64,000 nt of DNA from JAANXG01 sp049583715 (GTDB lineage: Bacteria; Pseudomonadota; Gammaproteobacteria; Arenicellales; JAANXG01): NCBI GenBank assembly GCA_049583715.1, contig JBAUWJ010000157.1, positions 1 through 64,000 on the forward strand. Direction: 5' to 3'. Made by a program: the position numbers and the translations under genes. The notes under the pieces are model-generated. The model saw only the letters and a program-made list of their open reading frames with translations, did not search any database and was not told the origin of the DNA. Shown one piece after another: positions 27,495 to 37,188 of this stretch. Numbering within the stretch: the stretch's first letter is position 1; the number at the start of each line of letters is the position of its first letter.

Positions 27495-28135
27495 TGCCGC
27501 GCGCCTACAAAAGAGCCGGCTCCGGCAGGTCGCCCGAATTCGACCGCAGGACGATCTGCGAAGAGGCGGCCCGTATCATGATCGATCACGGGATTTCGGA
27601 CTACCGCGTCGCCAAAAGGAAGGCCGTGCTGCGACTGGGCATGCCCCCGCGGCGCACGGAGCTGCCGAGCAACAAGGAGCTGGCGGACGCGGTCCGGCTG
27701 CGGCTTCGACTGTTCGACGGCGACGGCGCGACCAGCCGCTACCGCCAGCGGCTGGAGAGGGCCGTGGAGATCATGGAGCTGCTTTCCGAGTTCCGGCCCC
27801 GGCTGGTGGGTCCCTTGCTGGATGGCATCGCCACGCGACACGGTGCCGTGGAGCTGCACTTGTTCTGCGACGCCCCGGAGCAGGTGATGGCCCGTCTCGA
27901 GGCGATGCGACTCGCGCACCGGGAGTACGACAAGCGGGTCCGCTTTCCCTCGGACCACTACGAGCAGGTGCCGGGCTTTGCCTTCGAGTGGAAGAGCAGC
28001 TCGTTCGACGTGCTCGTGTTCAAGTATCAGCGAATTCGCCAGGCGCCGCTGTGCCCGGTGGAAGGCCGGCCGATGCGAAGGGCGTCGGCGGAGCGGGTAG
28101 TGGCGCTGCGGCGGGAGTTCGACGAGGGTACCTGA
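27494..28135 (+). CDS. Conserved-looking hypothetical protein, basic, 213 aa
   Basis: I do not recognise the family with confidence. The ATG overlaps the mrcA stop (TGATG). The protein is Arg-rich (about 15%), with helical N-terminal blocks (TICEEAARIMIDHGISDYRVAKRKAVLRLG) and a central HGAVELHLFCDAPEQV-type segment before a C-terminal beta-rich part (AFEWKSSSFDVLVFKYQRIRQAPLCPVEGRPM). No signal peptide or TM helix. Coupling to mrcA hints at a cell-envelope role, but a nucleotidyltransferase-type role is equally possible. Normal codon use argues that it is a real gene. Confidence 0.75.
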   Translation: MPRAYKRAGSGRSPEFDRRTICEEAARIMIDHGISDYRVAKRKAVLRLGMPPRRTELPSNKELADAVRLRLRLFDGDGATSRYRQRLERAVEIMELLSEFRPRLVGPLLDGIATRHGAVELHLFCDAPEQVMARLEAMRLAHREYDKRVRFPSDHYEQVPGFAFEWKSSSFDVLVFKYQRIRQAPLCPVEGRPMRRASAERVVALRREFDEGT

Positions 28136-28148
28136 GGCGCCCGGACTT

Positions 28149-30542
28149 TCAGTCCGACTGCTTCGCGTCCTTTCGAACGGCTTTCTTCCTGGACGTTCTG
28201 CTGGAAGTTTTCTTGGCGGCCTTCTTCTTTTTGGCCGTCTTCTTCTTGGCGGTCTTTTTCTTCCTGGCCGGCGCCGCCGCGATCAGGGCCTCGCAGTCCT
28301 CGAGGCTCAGGCTCTCCGGCGCAACGTCCTTGGGGATCTTGGCGTTCTTCTCTCCGTTCGTGACATAGGGGCCGTAGCGTCCCCGCAGTACCTGGATACC
28401 CTTTTCCGCAAAGGTGTTGATGATGCGGTCGGCGTCGGCTTGTTTCTTCTCGGCGACGAGCTCCAGCGCCCGCTCCAGCGTGACGGTGTACGGATCGTCG
28501 CTTTTCAATGATACGAACTTGTCGTCGTAGCGCACGTAGGGCCCGAAGCGCCCGACGCCGACCACGATCTTCTCACCCTGGGGACTCTCGCCCAGGTGCC
28601 GGGGCAGCTTGAACAGCTCCAGGGCCTCCTCCAACGTCACCTCCGACATCTTCTGCCCCGGCCTCAAGCCGGCGAACCTCGGTTTTTCCTCGTCCTCCTT
28701 GGTGCCGATCTGCACGAAGGGACCATAGCGTCCCAGACGTACGCTGACCGGTTTTCCGGACTTGGGGTCGGTGCCCAGTATCCGCGCCTGGGCGACCTCT
28801 TCACGCGGCACATTGGCTTTCTCATCCAGGCGCCGCTTGAACGGCTTCCAGAACTCCCGCATCAGGGGCAGCCACTTCTGCTCGCCGCGAGACACCGAAT
28901 CGAGCTGATCCTCCATTTTCGCCGTGAAGTCGTAATCCACGTACTGGCGGAAGTGGGAGGACAGGAAATGGTTGACGATCCGCCCCACGTCCGTGGGCTG
29001 AAAACGCCGGTTCTCCAGTGTGACGTATTCCCGGGCGAGCAGGGTCGAGATGATGGATGCGTAGGTGGACGGCCTGCCGATGCCGTAAGCCTCCAGCGTC
29101 TTCACCAGGCTGGCTTCCGAATATCGCGGCGGAGGCTCGGTGAAATGCTGCTCCGTGCGTACTCCGCGCAGTGCCACCATGTCGTTCTCTTTCAGCGGCG
29201 GCAGGATCTTCTGGTCCTCGTCGGCGGTTTCCTTGGCGTCGTCGCGGCCTTCCTGGTAGACCACCATGAAGCCCGGATGGACGATGGTGGAGCCGTTGGC
29301 GCGGAATACGGCGTCGTTGCCCGCCGTCAGGTCGACCGCCACGGTGTCGAGGGTGGCGTGGATCATCTGGCAGGCAACCGTTCTCTGCCAGATCAGCTCA
29401 TACAGCCTGAACTGGTCGTGGGTGAGCGCACCCCGGATCTGCTCGGGGAGCCGCGACGCCAGAGTCGTACGGATGGCTTCGTGTGCCTCCTGGGCGTTCT
29501 TGGACTTGTTCTTGTACTCCTGGGGCCTGTCGGGCACGTTCTCCGACCCGTAGCGCCTGCCGATGAATTCGCGGATCTCGGCCACCGCCTCGTTCGACAG
29601 GTTCACGGCGTCGGTGCGCATGTAGGTGATGAGACCTACCGTTTCGCCGTCCAGGTCCACTCCTTCGTAGAGGCCTTGTGCGACGCGCATGGTGCGTTGG
29701 GCACTGAAGCCGAGCTTTCGCGCCGCCTCCTGCTGCAGCGTCGACGTGGTGAATGGCGGCGCCGGATTGCGCCGGCGCTGCTTGCGCTCGATCCTCGCGA
29801 CCTTGAGTCTGCCCTCGGCCGCCTCCCGGATCGTCTTTTCGGCCTCCCTTGCCAGCTCCTCGTTATTGATGGAGAACTGGTTCAGCTTCTCGCCTTTGAG
29901 ATGGGTGAGCTTGGCGGTGAAAGGTTTGTCCTCGGTCTCGAGGTCGGCATCGACGGTCCAGTACTCGCGGGGCTCGAACTTCTCTATTTCTTCCTCGCGC
30001 TCCACGATGAGACGCAGGGCCGGGCTCTGCACCCGTCCGGCGGACAGACCGGGGCTGACCTTGCGCCACAGCAGCGGCGACAGGTTGAACCCGACCAGGT
30101 AGTCGAGGGCGCGCCGCGACTGCTGGGCGTTGATCAGGCTTTCGGAGAGGTGTCTCGGATGCGCCACCGCATGCTGTATCGCGCCCTTTGTGAATTCGTA
30201 GAATTCCACACGGTGAACTTTCTTGCCGTCCAGGGCGTGGCGGCCGTTGAGCAGCTCGTACAGATGCCAGGAGATGGCTTCTCCCTCACGGTCCGGGTCG
30301 GTGGCGAGGTACAGGGCGTCCGCGTTCTTCAGCTCCCTGGCGATGGCGTCGACGTGCTTCTTGTTCCTGTCGATGACCTCGTAGTTCATCTCGAAGTCAT
30401 TGTCCGGGTCCACTGCGCCGCTCTTCGGAACCAGGTCGCGGACGTGTCCGTAGGAAGCCATGGCCTTGAAGTCCTTGCCCAGATACTTGGTGATCGTTCT
30501 GGCCTTGGCGGGGGATTCGACGACAATTAAGTTCTTTGACAT
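28149..30542 (-). CDS. topA: DNA topoisomerase I
   Basis: The protein has 797 residues. The TOPRIM domain opens with NLIVVESPAKA and has DPDREGEA (82-89); the catalytic tyrosine is Tyr307 in GLITYMRTDAVNLS. The C-terminus holds three topoisomerase C-repeats of GRYGPF/Y type (about 600-760) and a Lys-rich tail, and no Cys4 zinc fingers (E. coli has them). It relaxes negative supercoils. I choose the ATG at 30542, which begins at the conserved SKNLIVVES; the longer frame upstream is not conserved. Confidence 0.96.
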   Translation of the reverse strand: MSKNLIVVESPAKARTITKYLGKDFKAMASYGHVRDLVPKSGAVDPDNDFEMNYEVIDRNKKHVDAIARELKNADALYLATDPDREGEAISWHLYELLNGRHALDGKKVHRVEFYEFTKGAIQHAVAHPRHLSESLINAQQSRRALDYLVGFNLSPLLWRKVSPGLSAGRVQSPALRLIVEREEEIEKFEPREYWTVDADLETEDKPFTAKLTHLKGEKLNQFSINNEELAREAEKTIREAAEGRLKVARIERKQRRRNPAPPFTTSTLQQEAARKLGFSAQRTMRVAQGLYEGVDLDGETVGLITYMRTDAVNLSNEAVAEIREFIGRRYGSENVPDRPQEYKNKSKNAQEAHEAIRTTLASRLPEQIRGALTHDQFRLYELIWQRTVACQMIHATLDTVAVDLTAGNDAVFRANGSTIVHPGFMVVYQEGRDDAKETADEDQKILPPLKENDMVALRGVRTEQHFTEPPPRYSEASLVKTLEAYGIGRPSTYASIISTLLAREYVTLENRRFQPTDVGRIVNHFLSSHFRQYVDYDFTAKMEDQLDSVSRGEQKWLPLMREFWKPFKRRLDEKANVPREEVAQARILGTDPKSGKPVSVRLGRYGPFVQIGTKEDEEKPRFAGLRPGQKMSEVTLEEALELFKLPRHLGESPQGEKIVVGVGRFGPYVRYDDKFVSLKSDDPYTVTLERALELVAEKKQADADRIINTFAEKGIQVLRGRYGPYVTNGEKNAKIPKDVAPESLSLEDCEALIAAAPARKKKTAKKKTAKKKKAAKKTSSRTSRKKAVRKDAKQSD

Positions 30543-30811
30543 GGTAATCGACGAGGGAACTCTTCCCGCGTTACCACTGCGGGTCAGGCGGTGTATGACG
30601 CGGGACGAATTTGACCGGACGCCGGCTCGCGGTGGTGAGTGCACCCGCCGCCGCGGCATGCCGCCGATACGGACGAAGCAGCGGGCGCCCGGGCTGACGG
30701 GGGCGATGTCGAACGGCAAACCGGGTTTTTCAAGGCCCGTTGGGGCTCAGTCATGGTTTTGGACTCTCAATGGCGCGCCGCGCAAAATGCCGGCTGCACT
30801 GGCACTGCAGC

Positions 30812-31294
30812 TTAATGAGTGTGCTGCTCGATGCCGTCGATGATGAGCTCTTCGGCCCAGGCCACGACCTCTTCATGGCCGGGCCGGTTGCACAGCACCA
30901 TCATGATCACCCACTTGAGGTGCTCGGTGTCAATCTCGGCGGTTTCGAGCGCCATGATGCGGTCGATGACGAGCTCCCGTGCTTCAGGATCCAGTATGCC
31001 GGAATGCTCCAGTTTGAGCAGCAGCCCCCGCGCCTGCGCGTCGAATCGAAGCCGCTCCTCCGGAGAGAAATGCCTGATCGAGGTGGGCGCTCCACCGCGG
31101 ACAGTCTCCGAAGGCGGGTCGCAGAGCTCGGACAGGTCCTCGAGCCAGTCAAAGGCCTTGTTGATCTCCCCGTCGGCGAATCCGGCCTGAGCCAGCTCGA
31201 CGCTCAGTGTTTCCTGATCCGGTTGAAAATCCTGTCCTTCTATCATGTAATTTTCGAACAGGTACAGCAGCACATCGAGCATGTTTTCTTTCAT
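30812..31294 (-). CDS. smg: Smg/DUF494 family protein
   Basis: The protein has 160 residues with the family start MKENMLDVLLYLFENYM and the acidic helical core of DUF494. The name comes from the genomic link to dprA; molecular function is not established. It is small, acidic and cytoplasmic. It starts six bases after the dprA stop, so the two are co-transcribed. Confidence 0.9.
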   Translation of the reverse strand: MKENMLDVLLYLFENYMIEGQDFQPDQETLSVELAQAGFADGEINKAFDWLEDLSELCDPPSETVRGGAPTSIRHFSPEERLRFDAQARGLLLKLEHSGILDPEARELVIDRIMALETAEIDTEHLKWVIMMVLCNRPGHEEVVAWAEELIIDGIEQHTH

Positions 31295-31300
31295 CGGTAC

Positions 31301-32404
31301 CTAACTTCCGGCGACCCTAACGTAAGTACCCCCGGGACACAATTCAACCCACCCGTCGAGCTCCAGCACCAACAGCATGGATGAAACCTCCCCGGACGTC
31401 AATCCGCTTCGACGCACCAGCTCGTCCGGCGTGCACGGCGCGTAGCCCATACAATCGAGGAACCGGGCGTGCCCGGCTTGCACGGCGCTTCCGGCCCGCG
31501 GCGCCTCGGCCACATGCCGGGAGTATTGACCGAGTTCCTGAAACACGTCCTCCAGCGACTCCACCAGCCGCGCACCGTTTTTGATCAAATCGTGACATCC
31601 CCTGGACTGCGGGGAGTGGATCGAGCCTGGAACGGCAAACACTTCCCGGTTCTGCTCGGCGGAGAAACGCGCCGTGATCAGGGACCCGCTCCTCAGGCCC
31701 GCTTCCACCACCAGCGTCCCGACGCTCATGCCGCTGATGATGCGGTTGCGCTGGGGAAAATTATGTCTGCGCGGCCGCACGCCGGTCGGGAACTCCGAGA
31801 CGAGTGCCCCTCGTTCACGGATCGCGGCGGCCAGTTGCCGGTGTGCGTGGGGATACACGGTGTCCAGTCCATGCGCGCAAACCCCCACCGTGCTTCCCGT
31901 CTCCAGCGCGCCCCGGTGAGCGCAGCCGTCTATGCCGAGAGCGAGCCCGCTCACTATCGTGAACCCGAGATCGGCGAGACGGCGGGCGAAGGATGCAGAG
32001 ATCTCCCGGCCCTGGGGCGTGGGGTTCCGGCTGCCCACGATCGACAGGCATGGCAGGCTCAAACATGACGGATCACCCTCCACGAAGAGCAGCAGCGGCG
32101 GGTCGGGTATTTGTCGCAGCAGCCATGGATAGCGCGGATCGCCGATCGGCAGCAGGAAGCGATCGGCGGACCCCTCGAGCCATCTGAGGTCCGCATGGAT
32201 GGCCTCATCGGGGGCCGTGACGGAGGCATCGGCGACGGAGGCAATGAATTGCGTCAGCTCGCGCGGCTCCAGATCCATCAGATCCATGCGGGGACCCCGG
32301 GTGCGCAGGCGACGGTTCAATTCTCTGAGGCAGGGATTTCTCCCGCGAACCAGGCTCAACCACAATTCCAATTCGTTCCTGTCGTCCATGTCCCCGATCC
32401 GCAT
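31301..32404 (-). CDS. dprA: DNA processing protein DprA (Smf)
   Basis: The protein has about 367 residues. The Rossmann-like ssDNA/RecA-loading domain shows VGSRNPTPQGREISASFA (about 135-152), the GxxG-type SGLALGIDGCAH and the VVEAGLRSGSLITAR stretch; a winged-helix domain at the end reads APCTPDELVRRSGLTSGEVSSMLLVLELDG. DprA loads RecA on incoming single-stranded DNA. I use the ATG at 32404 with AAGGA upstream; the next ATG at 32389 is possible. Together with pilMNOPQ it makes natural competence conceivable. Confidence 0.92.
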   Translation of the reverse strand: MRIGDMDDRNELELWLSLVRGRNPCLRELNRRLRTRGPRMDLMDLEPRELTQFIASVADASVTAPDEAIHADLRWLEGSADRFLLPIGDPRYPWLLRQIPDPPLLLFVEGDPSCLSLPCLSIVGSRNPTPQGREISASFARRLADLGFTIVSGLALGIDGCAHRGALETGSTVGVCAHGLDTVYPHAHRQLAAAIRERGALVSEFPTGVRPRRHNFPQRNRIISGMSVGTLVVEAGLRSGSLITARFSAEQNREVFAVPGSIHSPQSRGCHDLIKNGARLVESLEDVFQELGQYSRHVAEAPRAGSAVQAGHARFLDCMGYAPCTPDELVRRSGLTSGEVSSMLLVLELDGWVELCPGGTYVRVAGS

Positions 32405-32534
32405 CCCTTTGTTTCCTTGGACGCGCGATCTTCGGCGCGCCATAGCAATGCCGTCTAAGAGTCTGTGGTGTCGTCCTTGCCGGAGCGCCCGGCGGCACGC
32501 GGCCGGCAGAGGAGGCTCTCCCCGCCGGGCTGCG

Positions 32535-33590
32535 TCAGGGGTTGGTGACCCGGTCGTCGATGTGGACGGCCCGCGTTGCCTCGAGCACCAGCGCGTAGCT
32601 CACCTTGTGGAAGACCCTGAACACCATCGCCAGACCGCTGTCCTGGGGCGGAATCGACACGGTTCCTCCGGTCACCACGTCTTTCTGGTCGGGCTCCTGG
32701 CGCTGGATGCGCAGGACGTCTCCGGGCTCCATCTGCTCGCGGGATCCGAGGGTCACGACGATGACCTGGTAAGGTCCCCCTTCGGCGACGGCGCCGTTGA
32801 TATCGATGATATAGCCGTTCACCGGCCGGCTCGGCGCGTGCGGTTCGTAATAGGGTAGTGCGATGTTCGTGTTGGCCGGGACCATGCGGTCTCCCCGGCC
32901 GATTTCCTGCGTCGATTCCATCACCTCCATCTTGGCAGTCTTACCTTCCTGGAGGACGCGCGCCTCACCCAAATGGATGGCCTGGAGGCCGAGAAACTCG
33001 CCAGTGGCGGGATTGATCAACCGCTTGCCGGGCCGGAATATGCTGTACTCGCTCGAATCGCCGTCCACGCCGCGCGCGAAGAACACGCTGTACTTGCCGA
33101 GCAGTATCGCCCCTTCGTCGCCGGCCGCCACGTATCCGGCGTTGCGCAAACCGCCTTCCTCGATGACCAGCGGCGCCGACAGAAAGGGTTGGATCGCGTC
33201 GGGCGGAATCGTCGGTATGGCTTCCTTGCGGGGCACGACGCGCACCCGGGGCTCCAGCTTGGTGATCTTGCGCTCGTGCAACAGCTTGAGCTTGGGTTGC
33301 TGGCCGGACTCCGTGGACAGCACGAGCACGTCGCCCGGATAGATCAGGTGCGGGTTCTTGATTCCGGGGTTACGCTGCCATATCTGCGGCCAGCGCCACG
33401 GATTCTTCAGGAAACGGCGCGCGATCCCCCACAGGGTATCGCCCTTGTGCACCGTGTATCGCTCGGGGGGGTTGGCGGTGAGCTGCGCGTCGTCCGCCAG
33501 CGATGGGCTGGCGGTCAAGGCGAAGGCAAGCAACAGGGCTCCCACAGCCACCCACCTTGTTTTTTGTTCAAACGGGCCGGATATATCCAC
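32535..33590 (-). CDS. LysM-domain secreted protein
   Basis: The protein has about 351 residues. An N-terminal hydrophobic segment (WVAVGALLLAFALTASPSLA) is a signal peptide. One LysM domain follows (RYTVHKGDTLWGIARRFL...PHLIYPGDVLVL), then a ~280-residue C-terminal domain with three predicted beta-rich parts of unknown function. It should bind peptidoglycan in the periplasm. The start is uncertain: GTG at 33590 is preferred, as 33653 (TTG) gives a long polar lead. It is divergent from def, as in many gammaproteobacteria. Confidence 0.85.
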   Translation of the reverse strand: MDISGPFEQKTRWVAVGALLLAFALTASPSLADDAQLTANPPERYTVHKGDTLWGIARRFLKNPWRWPQIWQRNPGIKNPHLIYPGDVLVLSTESGQQPKLKLLHERKITKLEPRVRVVPRKEAIPTIPPDAIQPFLSAPLVIEEGGLRNAGYVAAGDEGAILLGKYSVFFARGVDGDSSEYSIFRPGKRLINPATGEFLGLQAIHLGEARVLQEGKTAKMEVMESTQEIGRGDRMVPANTNIALPYYEPHAPSRPVNGYIIDINGAVAEGGPYQVIVVTLGSREQMEPGDVLRIQRQEPDQKDVVTGGTVSIPPQDSGLAMVFRVFHKVSYALVLEATRAVHIDDRVTNP

Positions 33591-33754
33591 TTTGCATGAA
33601 TACGGGTTGATGGGTTTTAGCCCCAGTCTAGCCGATCTGTAGCATATCGCCAACGAAAAACATTAGAATATTCAGTGAGTTTGCCAACAAGCGTAGAATA
33701 TCCCTTAAGTTGCACCGTCCATCGGAAGTGTGCAGCGACTACCGGAACGGGTCT

Positions 33755-34282
33755 ATGGCTCTACTAGACATTCTGGTCTATCCGGATCCACGGCTGAGGC
33801 GGGTGGCCGAAAAGGTGGAAGTCTTCGACGGCAGTCTCCACCGGCTGATCGACGACATGGCCGAGACCATGTACGAGGCCCCCGGCATCGGCCTGGCGGC
33901 GATACAGGTGAACGTGCCTCGGCGCGTTATCGTGATGGATCTCTCCGAGAGCAAGAACGAGCTCCGGGAGTTCGTCAACCCGCGCGTGATCGAGAAGGAC
34001 GGCTGCCTGGAAAGCGAGGAAGGCTGCCTTTCCGTGCCGGACGTATACGCGCCCGTGACGCGGGCCGAGCGGATCGTGGTGGAAGCGCAGGACCGGCACG
34101 GTAAGCCATTCTCGTTGAACGCCGAGGGCCTGCTCGCCGTCTGCATCCAGCATGAGATCGACCACCTGGACGGCAAAGTATTCGTCGATTACCTGTCGCG
34201 CCTGAAGCGCGAGCGCATCAAGAAGCGACTGGTCAAGCACGGCCGGCGGGAGCCGCAGCGGGCCTCGGCGGCGGTGCTGTAA
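33755..34282 (+). CDS. def: Peptide deformylase
   Basis: The protein has 175 residues. All three family motifs are present: GIGLAAIQ (motif 1), EEGCLS (motif 2, metal Cys) and HEIDH (motif 3, metal His and catalytic Glu). It removes the formyl group from nascent proteins. ATG at 33755 follows a GGAACGG box. It is co-transcribed with fmt, which lies 19 bases downstream. Confidence 0.97.
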   Translation: MALLDILVYPDPRLRRVAEKVEVFDGSLHRLIDDMAETMYEAPGIGLAAIQVNVPRRVIVMDLSESKNELREFVNPRVIEKDGCLESEEGCLSVPDVYAPVTRAERIVVEAQDRHGKPFSLNAEGLLAVCIQHEIDHLDGKVFVDYLSRLKRERIKKRLVKHGRREPQRASAAVL

Positions 34283-34301
34283 GCTTCCGGCTCCGCGAGC
34301 C

Positions 34302-35240
34302 ATGCGCATCGTGTTCGCGGGGACCCCCGATTTCGCCGTCCCCACCCTGAAGGCGCTGGCGGGCGCCGGACACGCCATCGAGGCGGTCCTCACCCAACCG
34401 GATCGTCCGGCCGGCCGCGGCCGGCACGTCGCTGCCGGGCCGGTCAAGCGTACCGCCCGTGAGCTCGGTCTGGATGTCTTTCAACCGAAAAATCTCAAGA
34501 GCTCCTCCGTCCTGGCGGATATCCGGGTATTGCAGCCTCAGGTGATCGTGGTGGTGGCCTATGGCCTGTTGCTCACCCGGGAGGTGCTCGAGCTCCCGGA
34601 CTACGGCTGCATCAACGTTCACGCCTCCTTGTTGCCGCGGTGGCGCGGCGCCGCCCCGATTCAGCGCGCCATCGAGGCTGGTGACGCGCAGACCGGCGTC
34701 ACCGTCATGCGGATGGACGAAGGGCTCGATACGGGTCCGGTTCTGGCCCGGTGCAGCACGCCGATCGGTCCCCGGGAGACGGCCGGCACTCTGCACGACC
34801 GTCTGGCCGGGCTCGGGGCGACGCTACTGGTCGAAACGCTGGTCCGCGTGGAAGCCGGGGCCGTCGAGGCCGTGCCCCAGGACGAGAGCAGCGCCACCTA
34901 TGCGCACAAGCTGGGTCCTTCGGATGTCCAGCCCGACTGGCGGCGCCGAGCCGTCGAGATCGAGCGGCAGGTGCGGGCGATGAACCCCTGGCCCGTCGTC
35001 CGGGCCAGGTACAAGGGGCAGGTCATACGATTCTGGGAGGCCGAGGCCCTTGCCGGCGGCTCCGGGCTTCCCGGGGAGATCATTGGCACCGGCCGCACTG
35101 GTGTCGACGTCGCCTGCGGGGAGGGCCGGCTGCGCATTACCATGCTGCAGCGGGAGGGCGGCAAACGCCTTGCCGCGGCCGATTTCCTCAACGGCTGCCC
35201 CCTCGAAAGCGGGGAGAGATTCGATTCCGCCGCCGCTTGA
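34302..35240 (+). CDS. fmt: Methionyl-tRNA formyltransferase
   Basis: The protein has 312 residues. The Rossmann N-domain starts MRIVFAGTPDFAVPTL and holds the formyl-folate site with INVHASLLPRWRGAAPIQ (about 105-122). The C-terminal OB-like domain binds tRNA. The product formylates initiator methionyl-tRNA, the substrate that Def later acts on. Confidence 0.97.
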   Translation: MRIVFAGTPDFAVPTLKALAGAGHAIEAVLTQPDRPAGRGRHVAAGPVKRTARELGLDVFQPKNLKSSSVLADIRVLQPQVIVVVAYGLLLTREVLELPDYGCINVHASLLPRWRGAAPIQRAIEAGDAQTGVTVMRMDEGLDTGPVLARCSTPIGPRETAGTLHDRLAGLGATLLVETLVRVEAGAVEAVPQDESSATYAHKLGPSDVQPDWRRRAVEIERQVRAMNPWPVVRARYKGQVIRFWEAEALAGGSGLPGEIIGTGRTGVDVACGEGRLRITMLQREGGKRLAAADFLNGCPLESGERFDSAAA

Positions 35241-35244
35241 CGGA

Positions 35245-36564
35245 GTGGCGGCACGCGCCGCAGCCGCCGGGGTCGTCCTCGACGTGGCGTACCGAGGCGT
35301 GTCGCTGGATGCCCTGCTTGCCGACCGCGCCGCCCTTCTGAACGGCGAAGACCGGGGGCTTTTCCTCGAGCTGTCCTACGGTGCCCTGCGCTGGTTCTGG
35401 CGCTGCAAAGGCGTCATGGACCGGCTGGTCGACCGGCCCCTGCGGCGGCGAGACCAGGTAATCGAGGCCCTGATGATCGTGGGGGTGTATCAGCTCGATC
35501 AAATGCGCCTTCCGCCACACGCGGCGATCCATACCACGGTGGAATCCTGCGCCGCCCTGGGTCGCGCCGGTTTCAGGGGTCTGGTGAACGGGGTGCTGCG
35601 CAATTTCCAGCGGCGCCGGGACGAGCTGCTCGACGCGCTGCTTCCGCACGCGCGCGACGCTCATCCCGAGTGGTTGTGGCGGGTCATAGGCGAGCAGTGG
35701 CCGCGGGAGGCGCAGGCCGTCATCGAGGCGAACAACGACCGGCCTCCGATGATGCTGCGCGTCAATGTTCGGCACGGTTCGGCGGCGCGCTACGTTGAGG
35801 AGCTTCGAGCACAGGGCATCGAGGGCCGGGCGGTCGAAGGCGTGCCCAGCGCCGTCATCCTCTCGAGACCCGTGAACGTGGACCGTCTGCCGGGCTTCTC
35901 TCGAGGCCGGGTGTCGGTGCAGGACGTCTCCGCCCAGCTCCTGGCCGGGCTGATCTCGCCGTGCCCTGGCCACAGGGTTCTGGACGCCTGCGCAGCGCCG
36001 GGCGGGAAGTTGACTCATATCCTGGAGCTCTTTCCGGACCTGGAGGCGCAGGCGATCGAGGTGGACTCGAAGCGTGCGCTGCGTATCGATGAGAACCTCG
36101 AGCGCCTGGGGCTCTCGGCGAAGGTCCGCACGGCCGACGCATCGGAGCTGGATCGGTGGTGGGACGGCAGACCCTTCGACCTGGTGGTGCTGGATGTTCC
36201 CTGCAGCGGCAGCGGGGTGATCCGGCGCCATCCCGACATCAAGGTGCTGCGCCGGGCGTCCGATGTCGATGGTTTCGCGGCGACGCAGCGCCATCTCCTC
36301 GACCGGCTCTGGACAACGGTGAAACCCGGTGGGCGTATGATATATGTCACCTGCTCCATACTGGCAAGGGAGAACCAGGACCAGGTAGACGACTTCCTGA
36401 AACGGACGCCGGATTGCGACGAAGAACCCGTTCGCCTGCCTTTCGGGATGGCGTTGGCGAGAGGTTGGCAGATTCTCCCGGAGCGTGGAGGGGGCGACGG
36501 GTTTTACTACGCCTCCCTGGCGAGGAGGGCCCGCGGGGAGCGAACATCATCGGCCACAGATTAG
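35245..36564 (+). CDS. rsmB: 16S rRNA m5C967 methyltransferase
   Basis: The protein has about 439 residues. An N-terminal NusB-like helical domain is followed by an m5C-methyltransferase domain with DACAAPGGK (SAM binding), DVPCSGSG (motif IV, release Cys) and the VTCSI catalytic Cys (motif VI). Start is a GTG four bases after the fmt stop; it lacks a good ribosome-binding site, so a start within fmt is possible. Order def-fmt-rsmB is typical. Confidence 0.95.
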   Translation: MAARAAAAGVVLDVAYRGVSLDALLADRAALLNGEDRGLFLELSYGALRWFWRCKGVMDRLVDRPLRRRDQVIEALMIVGVYQLDQMRLPPHAAIHTTVESCAALGRAGFRGLVNGVLRNFQRRRDELLDALLPHARDAHPEWLWRVIGEQWPREAQAVIEANNDRPPMMLRVNVRHGSAARYVEELRAQGIEGRAVEGVPSAVILSRPVNVDRLPGFSRGRVSVQDVSAQLLAGLISPCPGHRVLDACAAPGGKLTHILELFPDLEAQAIEVDSKRALRIDENLERLGLSAKVRTADASELDRWWDGRPFDLVVLDVPCSGSGVIRRHPDIKVLRRASDVDGFAATQRHLLDRLWTTVKPGGRMIYVTCSILARENQDQVDDFLKRTPDCDEEPVRLPFGMALARGWQILPERGGGDGFYYASLARRARGERTSSATD

Positions 36565-36597
36565 AGAGTCGAGCCGACGCGGCGATATACTGACGCA

Positions 36598-37188
36598 ATG
36601 GCACGTATCACCGGCATATCGATAGTCCTGTGGCTGTTGCTCTGCGGCACGGCCGAGGCCCAGTTCGTGGTCGACCATGTCGAAGCCAGGCAGGTGGGAC
36701 ACAGTGTCCGGGTCAAGGTGAACCTGGATCTGAGCTTGACGGATGCCGCCGACCAGGCGTTGTCGCACGGCGTGCCGTTGATCGTCGTCAACGAGATCGA
36801 GCTTCTCAGAAGGGGCTGGTTGTGGGATCACGTGGCGCAGCGGATCAGCGAAAGGCACCGCCTGCGCTACTACGCCCTCTCCGGGCAGTACGTGCTGGAC
36901 AGCGGTGCGGACTCGCTGAACGCATTTCGGACGGTCAGCGACGCGCTGAAGACCATCAGCTCGGCCACGGCCAGCTTCGAGCTCCCGGGCAAGCCTCCCG
37001 ACAAGGCACAACGCGATCCCCCGGGCAGGAGCGGCGGCTATGACGGCGAGTATGTGGTCGCCGTGAGGAGCCGCATCGACATCAACGCCCTGCCCGCGCC
37101 CCTGCGTCCCACGGCCCTGTTCTCCCCGCAGTGGCAGATTTCCAGCGACTGGACCCAATGGCCCATAAGCGAGTCATCGACAAACTGA
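36598..37188 (+). CDS. DUF4390 domain secreted protein
   Basis: The protein has 196 residues. A signal peptide (about 1-21, cleaved after GTAEA) precedes a mature beta-rich domain with the DUF4390 signature (FVVDHVEARQVGHSVRVKVNLDLSLTDAA...ALSHGVPLIV). A disordered Pro/Lys/Gly stretch lies near 135-145. Function unknown; the linkage rsmB-DUF4390-ntrY is widespread, so a role near NtrY signalling in the periplasm is possible. The NtrY gene starts inside its 3' end. Confidence 0.88.
   Translation: MARITGISIVLWLLLCGTAEAQFVVDHVEARQVGHSVRVKVNLDLSLTDAADQALSHGVPLIVVNEIELLRRGWLWDHVAQRISERHRLRYYALSGQYVLDSGADSLNAFRTVSDALKTISSATASFELPGKPPDKAQRDPPGRSGGYDGEYVVAVRSRIDINALPAPLRPTALFSPQWQISSDWTQWPISESSTN

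Noticed and set aside
28596..30530. Long open frame opposite topA
   Set aside because: Antisense shadow of topA; no domain features.
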